Shown here: piece by piece, positions 34,856-43,207 of the stretch
Layout of the letters: every line of letters starts with the position of its first letter
Numbering within the stretch: position 1 is the stretch's first letter
NCBI RefSeq assembly: GCF_003287285.1
Contig: NZ_QMIG01000018.1
Coordinates: forward strand, 45,091-109,090
Direction: 5' to 3'
Length of the DNA: 64,000 nt
DNA from: Phytoactinopolyspora halophila
GTDB taxonomy: Bacteria; Actinomycetota; Actinomycetes; Jiangellales; Jiangellaceae
Program-made: the position numbers and the translations under genes
Notes under the pieces: model-generated
Seen by the model: the letters and a program-made list of their open reading frames with translations, nothing else
The model's database searches: none
What the model was told of the DNA's origin: nothing

Positions 34856-35689
34856 ATGAGTGAAGGTGACGCGACCCGTGAAATCCTGGAGAAGGTCGCG
34901 GCCGGCGAGATGGACCCGACGACGGCTGCGCAGCTGCTCGACGAGACCACTGGGGCAGGATCCGAGGAGCAGCCGGCCGTCACCGAGTCTGGCACGCTCG
35001 AAGGTGCCACGCTGCCCGCAGCGTCGGAGGTCACGAGAATCACCGTCCGGGCCACGTCTCGCCGGGTCCGGATCGTCGGTGATCCCGGCGTGGCCACCGT
35101 CGCGGTGGAGGGGCCACACACCCTTCGCCGTGAGGGGGCCACATTGTTGGTCACCGGCGAGACGGAGATCGTTCGGGCCGACGACGCCTTCACGCTGTTG
35201 GTCGGTGGGCGTTGGAGGGAGGTTGCAGATCGGGTTCAACATGGCCTGGCGCGAGATCTGGAACTGAAGGTCCGGGTGCGCCCCGACCTCGCAGTGGGGG
35301 TCGAGGTCATCGCAGGTTCGCTGCACGTGGACGGGGCGCGCGCGCTGGACCACGTCCGTGTCACGGCGGGCTCGTGCCGGATCCATGATGTCGAGGGTCC
35401 GGTCGACCTTCTGGTGCAGGCCGGGTCCGCGCAGGTTGACATGGTTCAAACGCAAGGCCACTCCTGGTTGCGCTGCGAGTCCGGTTCGTTGCAGCTCACC
35501 CTGGAAGAGGGGACGGACGCCGAGGTCCGCTCCGACGTCCAGATGGGCAGGCTCACGCTCGAACCCGAGCGCCGCGGCCGGGATCGGCACGGCGAGATCG
35601 TCGTCGGTCTCGGGGGGTCGCAGATTGATGTCGAGGCCGTCATGGGAGCGGTGGTGCTTCGCACGCCGGACCGGGGGGATGCGCGATGA
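34856..35689 (+). CDS. DUF4097-like beta-repeat protein with N-terminal helical hairpin
   Basis: 277 residues. The first 30 (REILEKVAAGEMDPTTAAQL) form a helical hairpin of the kind seen at the end of DUF2089 and SHOCT-like proteins. The remainder is a run of beta strands with repeated V-x-A-G-S patterns (VTAGSCRIHDVEG, VQAGSAQVDMV, CESGSLQLTLE), resembling DUF4097 beta-helices. No enzymatic motif, no signal peptide. Stop overlaps the DUF2089 start (ATGA), so they work as a pair. Confidence 0.72.
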   Translation: MSEGDATREILEKVAAGEMDPTTAAQLLDETTGAGSEEQPAVTESGTLEGATLPAASEVTRITVRATSRRVRIVGDPGVATVAVEGPHTLRREGATLLVTGETEIVRADDAFTLLVGGRWREVADRVQHGLARDLELKVRVRPDLAVGVEVIAGSLHVDGARALDHVRVTAGSCRIHDVEGPVDLLVQAGSAQVDMVQTQGHSWLRCESGSLQLTLEEGTDAEVRSDVQMGRLTLEPERRGRDRHGEIVVGLGGSQIDVEAVMGAVVLRTPDRGDAR

Positions 35690-36102
35690 CCACGATGCCG
35701 CCCTCGCCACGCGCGGGCCGGGAGGCGGAGGGTTATCAACCGCCTCGCGAGTGTCCGGTCTGTGCCAACGTGCTGCACGTCACACGCCTGGGCTGTGAGG
35801 CGTGCGGCACCGAGTTGTCCGGCCGATTCACGGGGTGTACTTATTGTTCACTGAGCGCGCAGGATCGAAAAATCCTTCGCGTCTTCCTCACATCACGAGG
35901 CAATATGAAGGAGCTTGCCCGCGAACTGGGGGTGAGTTACCCGACGGCCCGTGTCCGGTATTCGGAGCTGCTGGGCCGTCTTGGCATCGAGGAGGCAGAC
36001 GTCACCGTGTCCGACGCAGAACCTGTCGATCGTGAAGACGTACTGCGGCGGCTGGCGGCTGGTGAGCTCGATCTCGAAGAAGCGACCGAGCTGCTGAGCT
36101 GA
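35686..36102 (+). CDS. DUF2089 family protein, zinc-ribbon plus HTH
   Basis: 138 residues. CPVC and CEAC form a zinc ribbon, and CTYC is close by. Middle ILRVFLTSRGNMKELARELG is a helix-turn-helix of the sigma-like type with VSYPTARVRYSELL as recognition helix. The last 20 residues (LRRLAAGELDLEEATELL) repeat the hairpin found at the start of its partner protein. DUF2089 proteins are presumed transcription regulators. It overlaps the upstream gene in an ATGA. Confidence 0.85.
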   Translation: MTTMPPSPRAGREAEGYQPPRECPVCANVLHVTRLGCEACGTELSGRFTGCTYCSLSAQDRKILRVFLTSRGNMKELARELGVSYPTARVRYSELLGRLGIEEADVTVSDAEPVDREDVLRRLAAGELDLEEATELLS

Positions 36103-36334
36103 CGCACCGCGCCGGCTTTCGCATCACCGATGCCCGGGGAGAGCCGGCGATGGAGAACCAGCGACATCGGCCGACCATGTCGGTGCCACCTGACACCATG
36201 AACAGTCGGTAGCTGGTCGAGATCCGCTGAGGCGATGACGGTGCGAGCGTGGCCGCAGTGTGTTGCCTGGTGGGTCGCAAAGCTGATCTTCGTGAGCGAT
36301 GTGATGTTGCTCTGATCACGAAAGGAATCGCACA

Positions 36335-37336
36335 TTGAATGCCATTTCTGCCGAAGGGTTGATGAAGACCTTCGGCTCGGGAGAGAAGGCGGTGCGAGCC
36401 GTCGACGACGTCGGCCTCACCGTAGCCGAAGGCACCGTGCTGGGGCTGCTGGGTCCCAACGGTGCAGGCAAGACAACCACGGTTCGGATGCTCACCACCT
36501 TGCTGGCTCCCGACGGAGGGCGGGCGACTGTGGCCGGGCACGATGTCGTCACGCAACCTCAGGCGGTGCGCGCCAGTATCGGCCTGTCGGGGCAGTTCGC
36601 CGCGATCGATGAGAACCTGACCGGGCGAGAAAATCTGTGGATGTTCGGGCGGCTGTACCAGCTGTCGAGCAAGCAGGCCCGGCGCCGATCCGACGAGCTG
36701 CTCGAGCAGTTTTCGCTGGCGGAGGCGGCCGATCGGCCTGCCAAGACGTATTCGGGAGGTATGCGTCGCCGGCTCGACCTGGCGGGGAGCTTGCTCATCC
36801 ACCCGAAGGTGTTGTTCCTCGACGAGCCCACCACGGGGCTCGATCCGGCGAGCCGGATGGAGTTGTGGGACGTGATCCGGGAACGGGTCAGTGGTGGTGC
36901 GACCATCATGTTGACCACCCAGTACCTGGAAGAGGCCGACGCACTGGCCGATCGGATCGTGGTGATCGACCACGGGCGCATCATCGCCGAGGGAACCGCC
37001 GACGAGCTCAAAGCCAAGGTGGGCGGCGAGCGCATCGAGGTCGTCGTCCATGATCCCGCCGCGCTGTCCACGGCCACGGAGATCTTGCAACGAGGCAGTG
37101 CCGGTGAGTGTTCCGTCGACGAGCACACGCGGCGTCTCACGGTGCCGGCGGCGACCGGATCGAAGGGTCTCGTCCAGGTGATCCGTGATCTCGACGCGGC
37201 AGAGGTCGAGATCGACGACATCGGGCTGCGACGTCCGACGCTCGACGATGTGTTCTTGCATCTGACAGGACGGTTCGCGGAAGAGGAACCGGCGGCAGAG
37301 GCCGTGGCCCAGGGGGTGTCCAGTGGCAACGACTGA
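36335..37336 (+). CDS. ABC transporter ATP-binding protein, DrrA type
   Basis: 333 residues. Walker A GPNGAGKTT, signature SGGMRRRLDLA, Walker B LFLDEPTTGLDP, and H-loop region TTQYLEEADALADRI are present. Also the C-terminal DrrA block (IDDIGLRRPTLDDVFLHLTG). Start is TTG at 36335 with AAAGGA nine bases upstream. The partner permease overlaps by 14 bases. Exports an unknown hydrophobic compound; the name drrA is only by homology. Confidence 0.9.
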   Translation: MNAISAEGLMKTFGSGEKAVRAVDDVGLTVAEGTVLGLLGPNGAGKTTTVRMLTTLLAPDGGRATVAGHDVVTQPQAVRASIGLSGQFAAIDENLTGRENLWMFGRLYQLSSKQARRRSDELLEQFSLAEAADRPAKTYSGGMRRRLDLAGSLLIHPKVLFLDEPTTGLDPASRMELWDVIRERVSGGATIMLTTQYLEEADALADRIVVIDHGRIIAEGTADELKAKVGGERIEVVVHDPAALSTATEILQRGSAGECSVDEHTRRLTVPAATGSKGLVQVIRDLDAAEVEIDDIGLRRPTLDDVFLHLTGRFAEEEPAAEAVAQGVSSGND

Positions 37337-38162
37337 ACATGCACCGCAGGTAGGAAGTGTCCAGGCGGTGGGCATCCGGCAGGTGCTGAGCGACACTATG
37401 ATCATCGCGTGGCGGAACATCCGGGGTAGCCTCCGGGTGCCCGACACCCAGATCTACATGTTCATCCAGCCGATCATGTTCGTGCTGCTGTTTGCCTACG
37501 TCTTCGGCGGGGCGATTCCGGTCGAGGGCGTCAATTACCGCGAGTTTCTCATGGCCGGAATCTTCGTGCAGACCATGGCATTCGCGGTAGCGCCGGCCAG
37601 CGTCGGGTTGTCGGACGACATGCACAAGGGATTGATCGATCGTTTCCGATCCCTGCCCATGGCGCGTTCATCGGTGATCGCCGGACGGGTCGTTTCGGAC
37701 CTGTGCAGCCAGCTCGTCGTGCTCGTCATCATGATGATCTGCGGTGTGATCGTCGGGTGGGGCGTCCACAACGGCGTCGGCCCGTTCCTCGCTGGCGTGG
37801 GGCTGATGTTGCTGTTCGCCTTCGCCATGCTGTGGGTTGGTGCGGTCATCGGGCTGTCGGTGGGCAATCCCCAGGTCGCGGCCTCGGCGGGTCTGATCTG
37901 GCTGTTCCCCGTGGTGTTCTTGTCCAACGCGTTCGTGCCACCGGAAACGATGCCGGCCCTGGTGCAGACCATTGCGGAGTGGAATCCGATCAGCTCGATG
38001 GTCGCAGGGGCTCGCGAGCTGTTCGGAAACGAGAGCATCATCGTGTCGGATGCGTGGCCGATGCAGAACCCGGTGGCGGCGGCCCTCATCTGGTGCCTGC
38101 TCATCACCGTGGTCTTCGCCCCGCTGGCGGTTCGCAAGTACAAGGCCGCAGCGAGCAAGTGA
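37323..38162 (+). CDS. ABC-2 type permease, DrrB-like
   Basis: 279 residues, about six transmembrane helices; ends with the QTIAEWNPISSMVAGARELFG block typical of DrrB/ABC-2 permeases. GTG start overlaps the ATPase gene by 14 bases. Partner of the upstream ATPase. Followed by a 17-bp terminator stem shared with greA. Confidence 0.88.
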   Translation: MATTEHAPQVGSVQAVGIRQVLSDTMIIAWRNIRGSLRVPDTQIYMFIQPIMFVLLFAYVFGGAIPVEGVNYREFLMAGIFVQTMAFAVAPASVGLSDDMHKGLIDRFRSLPMARSSVIAGRVVSDLCSQLVVLVIMMICGVIVGWGVHNGVGPFLAGVGLMLLFAFAMLWVGAVIGLSVGNPQVAASAGLIWLFPVVFLSNAFVPPETMPALVQTIAEWNPISSMVAGARELFGNESIIVSDAWPMQNPVAAALIWCLLITVVFAPLAVRKYKAAASK

Positions 38163-38219
38163 CGAAGGCTGGCTCAGGGTTACTGGAGTCGATCCAGGGA
38201 ACGTGTAGCCGCCAGGGCA

Positions 38220-38262
38220 AGAAGTGCGGGGCCGGGACGACCATCCCCGGCCCCGCACTTCT
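38220..38262. terminator. Bidirectional terminator between drrB-like gene and greA
   Basis: A 17-bp perfect stem (38220-38236 with 38246-38262) rich in G/C around a nine-base loop, between convergent genes. Very strong hairpin; works for either direction even without a T-run. Confidence 0.85.
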
Positions 38263-38340
38263 CGTTCAGGGAGTGTGCCGGCCGGACCTTCGTCCACGTA
38301 CCGGCAGGATCTCGGTCTGCTCGAGCAGGTTCGCCCGCGC

Positions 38341-38844
38341 TCAGCCGTAAGGCTTGGCGCTGATGATCTCGACTGTGACGTCGCGACCATTGGGCGCCTG
38401 GTAGGTGACAGTCGCACCCGCTGGCTGGCCGTTGATGGCGGCCCCGAGCGGCGACTGCGGCGAGTACACCTCAAGCTCGACGGAATCGTCGAGCGCGGCC
38501 AGCTCCCGGGAACCCAGCAGGAATTGCTCGGGTTCGTCGTCACCGGCGAACTTGATCTCAACGATCATGCCAGGCTCGACGACGCCGTCATCCGACGGTG
38601 TCTCGCCGACCTTGGCGCGCTGCAGTAGCTGTTGCAGCTGGTGGATGCGGGCTTCTTGCTTGCCCTGCTCCTCCTTGGCCGCCTGGTAACCGCCGTTTTC
38701 CGAGAGATCCCCCTCGGCACGTGCTGCTTCGATCCGCTTGGCGATCTCGCTCCGTGCTGGCCCCATCAGATGCTCCAGCTCTTCCTGGAGACGGTTGTAT
38801 GCGTCCTGGGTAAGCCAGGCGACATTGTCGCTTCCAGCGGTCAC
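38341..38844 (-). CDS. greA: Transcription elongation factor GreA
   Basis: 167 residues. Rescues stalled RNA polymerase by stimulating transcript cleavage. N-terminal coiled coil with the acidic tip (EGDLSENGGYQAAKEEQ), then the FKBP-like C-domain (SPQSPLGAAINGQPAGATV). GTG start 38844 has AAGGAG seven bases upstream. Neighbour order greA-DUF4307-mca is conserved in actinomycetes. Confidence 0.95.
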   Translation of the reverse strand: MTAGSDNVAWLTQDAYNRLQEELEHLMGPARSEIAKRIEAARAEGDLSENGGYQAAKEEQGKQEARIHQLQQLLQRAKVGETPSDDGVVEPGMIVEIKFAGDDEPEQFLLGSRELAALDDSVELEVYSPQSPLGAAINGQPAGATVTYQAPNGRDVTVEIISAKPYG

Positions 38845-38870
38845 AGCATTGCTCCTTGCCTATCGTGGTA

Positions 38871-38898
38871 AGACCACACCCGCTGGAGGGTGTGGTCT
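38871..38898. terminator. 11-bp stem between DUF4307 gene and greA
   Basis: AGACCACACCC pairs with GGGTGTGGTCT around GCTGGA. On the minus strand it follows the DUF4307 gene and precedes greA by about 27 bases, so it may end DUF4307 transcription or act in the greA leader. Confidence 0.5.
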
Positions 38899-39031
38899 GG
38901 TTCCGACAGCCCAGTTCCCGTCAGGTGGACTTTCGGGAAGAATAGACAACGATATCAACTTAGCTGCCGCATCGGCCATGAACAAAACGGACATATCGCC
39001 CAACCCACGGCCCGCGAGCTGGGAGCCTCTC

Positions 39032-39505
39032 CTATTCGGGGACGGAACATTCCTCTACTTTTGGCGCGATCCCGTCGCCGCGCAACGGTATCTCGGCATC
39101 GACGCGTTGCTGCCTGTCGTCGCTCGCGGGGATCTCGAGGGTCAGCTGTCCGACGACGACGAAGCGGCGGTCGACCACAACCAGTTCGCATTCCAACGCG
39201 GTGCCGGGTGGGCGGTCGACTTCCACCGTCACCGGCATCCGGTCATCGACGGGATCGTTCCACGAGTGCAGCTCGGCTTGGTACCCATCGCTCTGGAGAT
39301 CGACGATGAACCAGCTGACCGCTACTGCCAGTAGGGCCCCTGTGGCGGCAAGGATGAGCTGTGTACGTCGCCGCGCACCACGCCCGTTGCTGTGGGTGCG
39401 GCCGTCGTCCTGGTGCCCGTATCGGTCGCGCAACCAGTCATGGCCCGCGTCGGCGTCGGATTGAGCTGCCGGGCGGTGCTGGAACGTGGAATCGTCGTGG
39501 GTCAC
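39032..39505 (-). CDS. DUF4307 membrane protein
   Basis: 157 residues, a charged N-terminus, one transmembrane helix (LILAATGALLAVAVSWFIV) and an extracytoplasmic part with VTVEVDRPPGTALECELVV. Function unknown; an actinomycete-specific family found beside mca and greA. GTG 39505 without an SD that I can see. Divergent from mca. Confidence 0.8.
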   Translation of the reverse strand: MTHDDSTFQHRPAAQSDADAGHDWLRDRYGHQDDGRTHSNGRGARRRTQLILAATGALLAVAVSWFIVDLQSDGYQAELHSWNDPVDDRMPVTVEVDRPPGTALECELVVVDRRFVVVGQLTLEIPASDDRQQRVDAEIPLRGDGIAPKVEECSVPE

Positions 39506-39616
39506 AGGGGGTTCCGAATGGTGAGGGCGGTCGGTACGGCACCATTATGTCGTGACCGGTACGTGCTGCTGTAGTGCGGGCATCGAACCGGCACCAACGA
39601 GGGGCGAGAGGTGAGC

Positions 39617-40480
39617 ATGGCGGAAACACTCAGGTTGATGCACGTACACGCACACCCGGACGACGAATCGAGCAAGGGTGCGGCGTCGACGGCACGCTAT
39701 GTTGCCGAAGGGGTCGAGGTTCTCGTCGTGACCTGCACAGGTGGCGAGCGTGGATCGATCCTCAACCCGAACATGGATCGTCCCGACGTCCTGGAGAATA
39801 TGAGCGAGATTCGGCGGCAGGAGATGGCCGCCGCGCGCGAGATCCTCGGCATCCATCAGGAGTGGCTCGGATTCGTCGATTCCGGCTTTCCGGAAGGTGA
39901 TCCCCCACCACCGTTGCCCGAGGGATGCTTCGCCCTGCAGCCCGTCGACCAAGCCGCTGCCGGGCTCGTCGCATCCATGCGCCGCTTCCGGCCGCACGTC
40001 GTCACGACGTACGACGAGAACGGCGGGTACCCCCATCCGGACCACGTGATGTGTCACAAGGTCACCGTTGCCGCGTTCGACGCAGCGGGCGATCCCGAGG
40101 CTTACCCGGAGGCCGGCGAGCCCTGGCAACCGGCGAAGCTGTACTACCACCATGCCTTCCATCGCGAGCGGATCGTCGCGCTGCACGAGGAGATGACACG
40201 GCGTGGCCTCGAATCGCCGTACGCGGAGCGGCTCGAGAACTGGGAACCGAACCCCGAGTGGGATCGGCGCATCACTACCCGGGTGGAATGCGCCGAGTAC
40301 TTTCCCGTGCGTGACAAGGCGCTGCTGGCGCACGCGACACAGATCGATCCCGAGGGGCGCTGGTTCGCGGTTCCCCTGGAGGTCCACCAGAAGGCGTGGC
40401 CAACCGAGGATTATGAGCTGGCTCGTAGCTTGATCGAGCCGAGGCTACCGGAAGATGATCTGTTTGCCGGAGTAAGGTGA
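39617..40480 (+). CDS. mca: Mycothiol S-conjugate amidase Mca
   Basis: Cleaves mycothiol conjugates of toxins so that the mercapturic acid can leave the cell. LmbE/PIG-L-type zinc enzyme: HAHPDDES at residues 11-18 provides the zinc ligands, and [11 protein letters not shown] the third His. 287 residues. ATG 39617 has GAGAGG five bases upstream; a GTG six bases earlier is in frame. Its presence indicates that the host makes mycothiol. A small membrane protein overlaps the end. Confidence 0.93.
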   Translation: MAETLRLMHVHAHPDDESSKGAASTARYVAEGVEVLVVTCTGGERGSILNPNMDRPDVLENMSEIRRQEMAAAREILGIHQEWLGFVDSGFPEGDPPPPLPEGCFALQPVDQAAAGLVASMRRFRPHVVTTYDENGGYPHPDHVMCHKVTVAAFDAAGDPEAYPEAGEPWQPAKLYYHHAFHRERIVALHEEMTRRGLESPYAERLENWEPNPEWDRRITTRVECAEYFPVRDKALLAHATQIDPEGRWFAVPLEVHQKAWPTEDYELARSLIEPRLPEDDLFAGVR

Positions 40481-40794
40481 GTGGCGTGGACGTGATAGAA
40501 GCAGTGGGCGCGTTCCGCGACGGCCGGAGCGGTGAGTGGGGCGGTATACCCGTCAACGCCGGTCCGGCGACGTTCTGGCTTGTCGTGGCGCTCCTGCTCA
40601 CCCTGATCGTGCTGTATCGGGGCATGCGCAAGCACCTGCGGCGGGTGAACTTCGACGAGTCGGGCACCGGCGCTCGGGCGGCCGAGCCGGGTACCCATCG
40701 TGACCGATCCGGCTCTGAGGGCATCGGCGAAAACGGCGCATCGGGCACCGTGGGAGACGAGCCTCGTCGTGGGGGCACCGACGGCCCACGCTGA
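40477..40794 (+). CDS. Small single-span membrane protein beside mca
   Basis: 105 residues, with one transmembrane helix ([18 protein letters not shown]) near residue 40, followed by a positively charged and then disordered Gly/Ser/Glu tail. Start GTG 40477 overlaps the mca stop, so they are coupled. I know this position is often filled by such a protein, but it has no assigned role. Confidence 0.7.
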   Translation: MSGVDVIEAVGAFRDGRSGEWGGIPVNAGPATFWLVVALLLTLIVLYRGMRKHLRRVNFDESGTGARAAEPGTHRDRSGSEGIGENGASGTVGDEPRRGGTDGPR

Positions 40795-40798
40795 CGGA

Positions 40799-41761
40799 TC
40801 AGGCGGACTGGACGCAGCGGAAGCCGATATTGCCGGCCGAGCTGTCGGGCGTGTTGGAGCTGCGCGCGTCGACGCGATACCGGAAGCAGTAGCTGTGGTG
40901 ACACATGTACGAGCCGCCACGCATGGACTTGCGGCCGGTCCGGCCCGGTCCGGCAGGGTCGACACGTGGCGCGTCGCGATGCCAGGTGGGATCGAACCAA
41001 TCCAGGCACCATTCCCAGACGTTGCCGGTCATGTTGTGCAGGCCGTATCCGTTGGGCTCGTAGGCATGCGCCGGCGCGGTGCCCACGTAGCCGTCTTCGG
41101 CGGTGTTGTTATCCGGGAAGTTGCCTTGCCACACGTTCATGCGATGGTGACCACCGGGCTCGCGCTCGTCGCCCCAGGGGTAGCGGCGCCGTTCCAGGCC
41201 GCCGCGGGCCGCGTACTCCCATTCTGCTTCCGTGGGTAGCCGTTTGCCCGCCCATTTCGCGTAGGATCGGGCGTCACGCCAGGTCACATGGGTGACTGGA
41301 TGGTCCCAGCGGTCCTCGATGCCGGAACCTGGCCCCTCCGGGTGACGCCAGGTGGCGCCCGGGACTTCATGCCACCAGGGCGCTTCAGGTACCGGTTGGG
41401 TTCCATCGACATTCTCGGGAAGGAAACCGGAGAATACGAATGAGGTGCCGAGCCGTTCGGCGACGGTGATCCAGCCGGTGGCCTCGACGAAGGCGGCGAA
41501 CTGGGCGTTGGTGACGGTGGTGGCGTCGATCCAGAACGGGCTGACCGTTACCTCGCGGGCGGGTCCCTCGCCGTCCGCCGGGTAGCCGTCGTCGGCGTCT
41601 GTACCCATGATGAACGTGCCGCCTGGCAGGTGAACCATGGGGCTCGCGTCAAGCGCGTTCGTGATGCCAGTGGCAGCAGCCGGGTGAGGGACCGGATCGT
41701 CGTCGATGTCCGAGGTGCTGCCAGCTCGGCTGGCTCCACAGCACGGGGAGTGTTCGCTCAT
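40799..41761 (-). CDS. Formylglycine-generating enzyme (SUMF1/FGE-type)
   Basis: Oxidises the Cys in CxPxR/CxAxR sites of sulfatases to formylglycine. 320 residues, SUMF fold with PGGTFIMGTDADDGYPADGE and GNVWEWCLDW. Active-site Cys287 and Cys292 sit in GGSYMCHHSYC, followed by RYRVDARSSNTPDSSAGNIGFRC, as in copper-dependent actinomycete FGE. Odd: residues 8-12 read CGASR, a match to the CxAxR consensus itself. ATG 41761. No sulfatase gene is in the window. Divergent from an AraC-type regulator. Confidence 0.9.
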   Translation of the reverse strand: MSEHSPCCGASRAGSTSDIDDDPVPHPAAATGITNALDASPMVHLPGGTFIMGTDADDGYPADGEGPAREVTVSPFWIDATTVTNAQFAAFVEATGWITVAERLGTSFVFSGFLPENVDGTQPVPEAPWWHEVPGATWRHPEGPGSGIEDRWDHPVTHVTWRDARSYAKWAGKRLPTEAEWEYAARGGLERRRYPWGDEREPGGHHRMNVWQGNFPDNNTAEDGYVGTAPAHAYEPNGYGLHNMTGNVWEWCLDWFDPTWHRDAPRVDPAGPGRTGRKSMRGGSYMCHHSYCFRYRVDARSSNTPDSSAGNIGFRCVQSA

Positions 41762-41842
41762 GCTCCGTCCTCTTCTCGCTGATCACCTGCCATTCGCGGG
41801 CAGATCTCGCCAGGTCCGCCCGACGATGTCGGCGGATACGCC

Positions 41843-41848
41843 TACGAT
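41843..41848 (+). promoter_or_regulatory. -10 box of the AraC-type gene (leaderless)
   Basis: TACGAT seven bases before ATG 41856, no SD. Confidence 0.5.
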
Positions 41849-41855
41849 ACGTACC

Positions 41856-42473
41856 ATGCGCATGCCAGGTACTGCCGCGGTCGAGACGCTGGTCGCGGTA
41901 CGCAGGGCTCGTGATCTCATCGATCGCAGTTATGCGGAGCGGCTCGACCTCGACCAGATTGCGAATGCGGCTGGCTATTCGCGCTACCACTTCACGCGCG
42001 CGTTCCGGGCGGCGTATGGCGAGACACCAGGTCAGTACCTCTCGCGCCGGCGGATCGAGCGTGCTCAAGACCTCCTTCGCTCGGTCAACCTCACGGTGAC
42101 CGAGGTGTGCCACCTCGTCGGGTTCGCGAGTTTGGGCTCGTTCAGCAGCCTTTTTACCAAGCTCTCCGGTATGCCGCCGTCGGAGTTTCAGCGCCGGGCA
42201 CGGGCATCCGGTCCGCCGCCGATCCCCGGGTGTTACCTGCTCGCCGGGGGTGGTCCTGCGCAGCGAACGGCTGCCACGCATCCGGAGGTAAGTGGCCGAC
42301 CGGAAACCAGTGGTGAACCAGCTGGAGAAGCGACATTCCAGCGGGGAGATGACCAACCGGGCGCCGAGGTAAGACAGCACACCTGGAGAAGCTCGTCCAG
42401 GCCAGGCGTGGCTAGCGTTGACTTCGACTTGCGCGAGTCCGTCAAAATGACCATCCCTTCGGGTGAGGAGTAG
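41856..42473 (+). CDS. AraC family regulator with HTH at the N-terminus
   Basis: 205 residues. Two HTH motifs: LDQIANAAGYSRYHFTRAF and LTVTEVCHLVGFASLGSFSS, followed by FTKLSGMPPSEFQRR, the AraC/XylS end. Unlike most family members it has no N-terminal effector domain; the C-terminal 90 residues are Pro/Gly/Arg-rich and of unknown role. ATG 41856 chosen for the -10 seven bases upstream; further upstream starts are in the divergent FGE gene's promoter. Followed by a VOC protein three bases after its stop. Confidence 0.82.
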   Translation: MRMPGTAAVETLVAVRRARDLIDRSYAERLDLDQIANAAGYSRYHFTRAFRAAYGETPGQYLSRRRIERAQDLLRSVNLTVTEVCHLVGFASLGSFSSLFTKLSGMPPSEFQRRARASGPPPIPGCYLLAGGGPAQRTAATHPEVSGRPETSGEPAGEATFQRGDDQPGAEVRQHTWRSSSRPGVASVDFDLRESVKMTIPSGEE

Positions 42474-42475
42474 AA

Positions 42476-42940
42476 ATGATCACAAAGCTCGGTGTCGCGA
42501 GCGTGTATGTGCACGATTATGACGAGGCGAAGGCGTTCTTCGTCGACAAGCTCGGATTCGAGGTCCGCCATGACGTGGAGCTGGACGACGGTTTTCGCTG
42601 GCTGACTGTCGGGCCACCGGCACAGCCCACGTTCCAGTTCGCGCTCACCGTTCCCGGACCACCGATGCACGACGACGAGACGGCCACGATGTTGCGGACG
42701 CTGATGGCCAAGGGTGTGCTCAGTGGTGGGGCGTGGAACACCGACGACTGTGCCAAGACGTATGCCGAATACTCGGCTCGTGGTGTGGAGTTCCTGCAAG
42801 AACCCACGACGCGTCCCTATGGAGTTGAGGCGGTCTTCCGTGACGTTTCGGGAAACTGGTACAGCCTCAACGAGGTCAACGAGACCGCCTTCGACCAGGA
42901 GGCGATGTCTCAGGCTTTCGGTGATGCCGGGACCGGCTGA
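42476..42940 (+). CDS. VOC (glyoxalase-like) family protein
   Basis: 154 residues, two beta-alpha-beta repeats of the vicinal oxygen chelate fold: AKAFFVDKLGFEVRHDVELDD and VFRDVSGNWYSLNE. Such proteins bind a metal and small ligands or drugs. Cotranscribed with the AraC-type gene (stop and start two bases apart); GGTGAGGAG precedes ATG 42476. Probably a self-contained regulatory unit, substrate unknown. Followed by a large terminator. Confidence 0.85.
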   Translation: MITKLGVASVYVHDYDEAKAFFVDKLGFEVRHDVELDDGFRWLTVGPPAQPTFQFALTVPGPPMHDDETATMLRTLMAKGVLSGGAWNTDDCAKTYAEYSARGVEFLQEPTTRPYGVEAVFRDVSGNWYSLNEVNETAFDQEAMSQAFGDAGTG

Positions 42941-42973
42941 TCCGTCGAAACTCGGCTGGGTTCCGGCCGCCAG

Positions 42974-43053
42974 AATTGACGTCGATACCCGACGCGCCGT
43001 TGTCGCGAATTTCGCGTTTGGCGGCGCGTCCGGGTATCGACGTCAATTTTTGA
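42974..43053 (+). terminator. Long imperfect stem after the VOC gene
   Basis: AATTGACGTCGATACCCG pairs with CGGGTATCGACGTCAATT (one extra G), extended by ACGCGCCG/CGGCGCGT, with an inner CGCGAA/TTCGCG stem, and then TTTTT. It is the longest hairpin in the window and looks like a very strong terminator, or a degenerate mobile repeat that was co-opted. Confidence 0.8.
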
Positions 43054-43207
43054 TCACCGGCCTAGGGTCACCCCATATAGGAGATCGTTTGCTGCTCGGG
43101 GGTCAGGCGGACGGTATTCGGGGGAACGAGGTACGGCGGGTAGCGTGGGCTGGTAGGGATTGACCATGCCGTTCGACATGCCCGCCGACACGCGAAGAAG
43201 GATTTGG

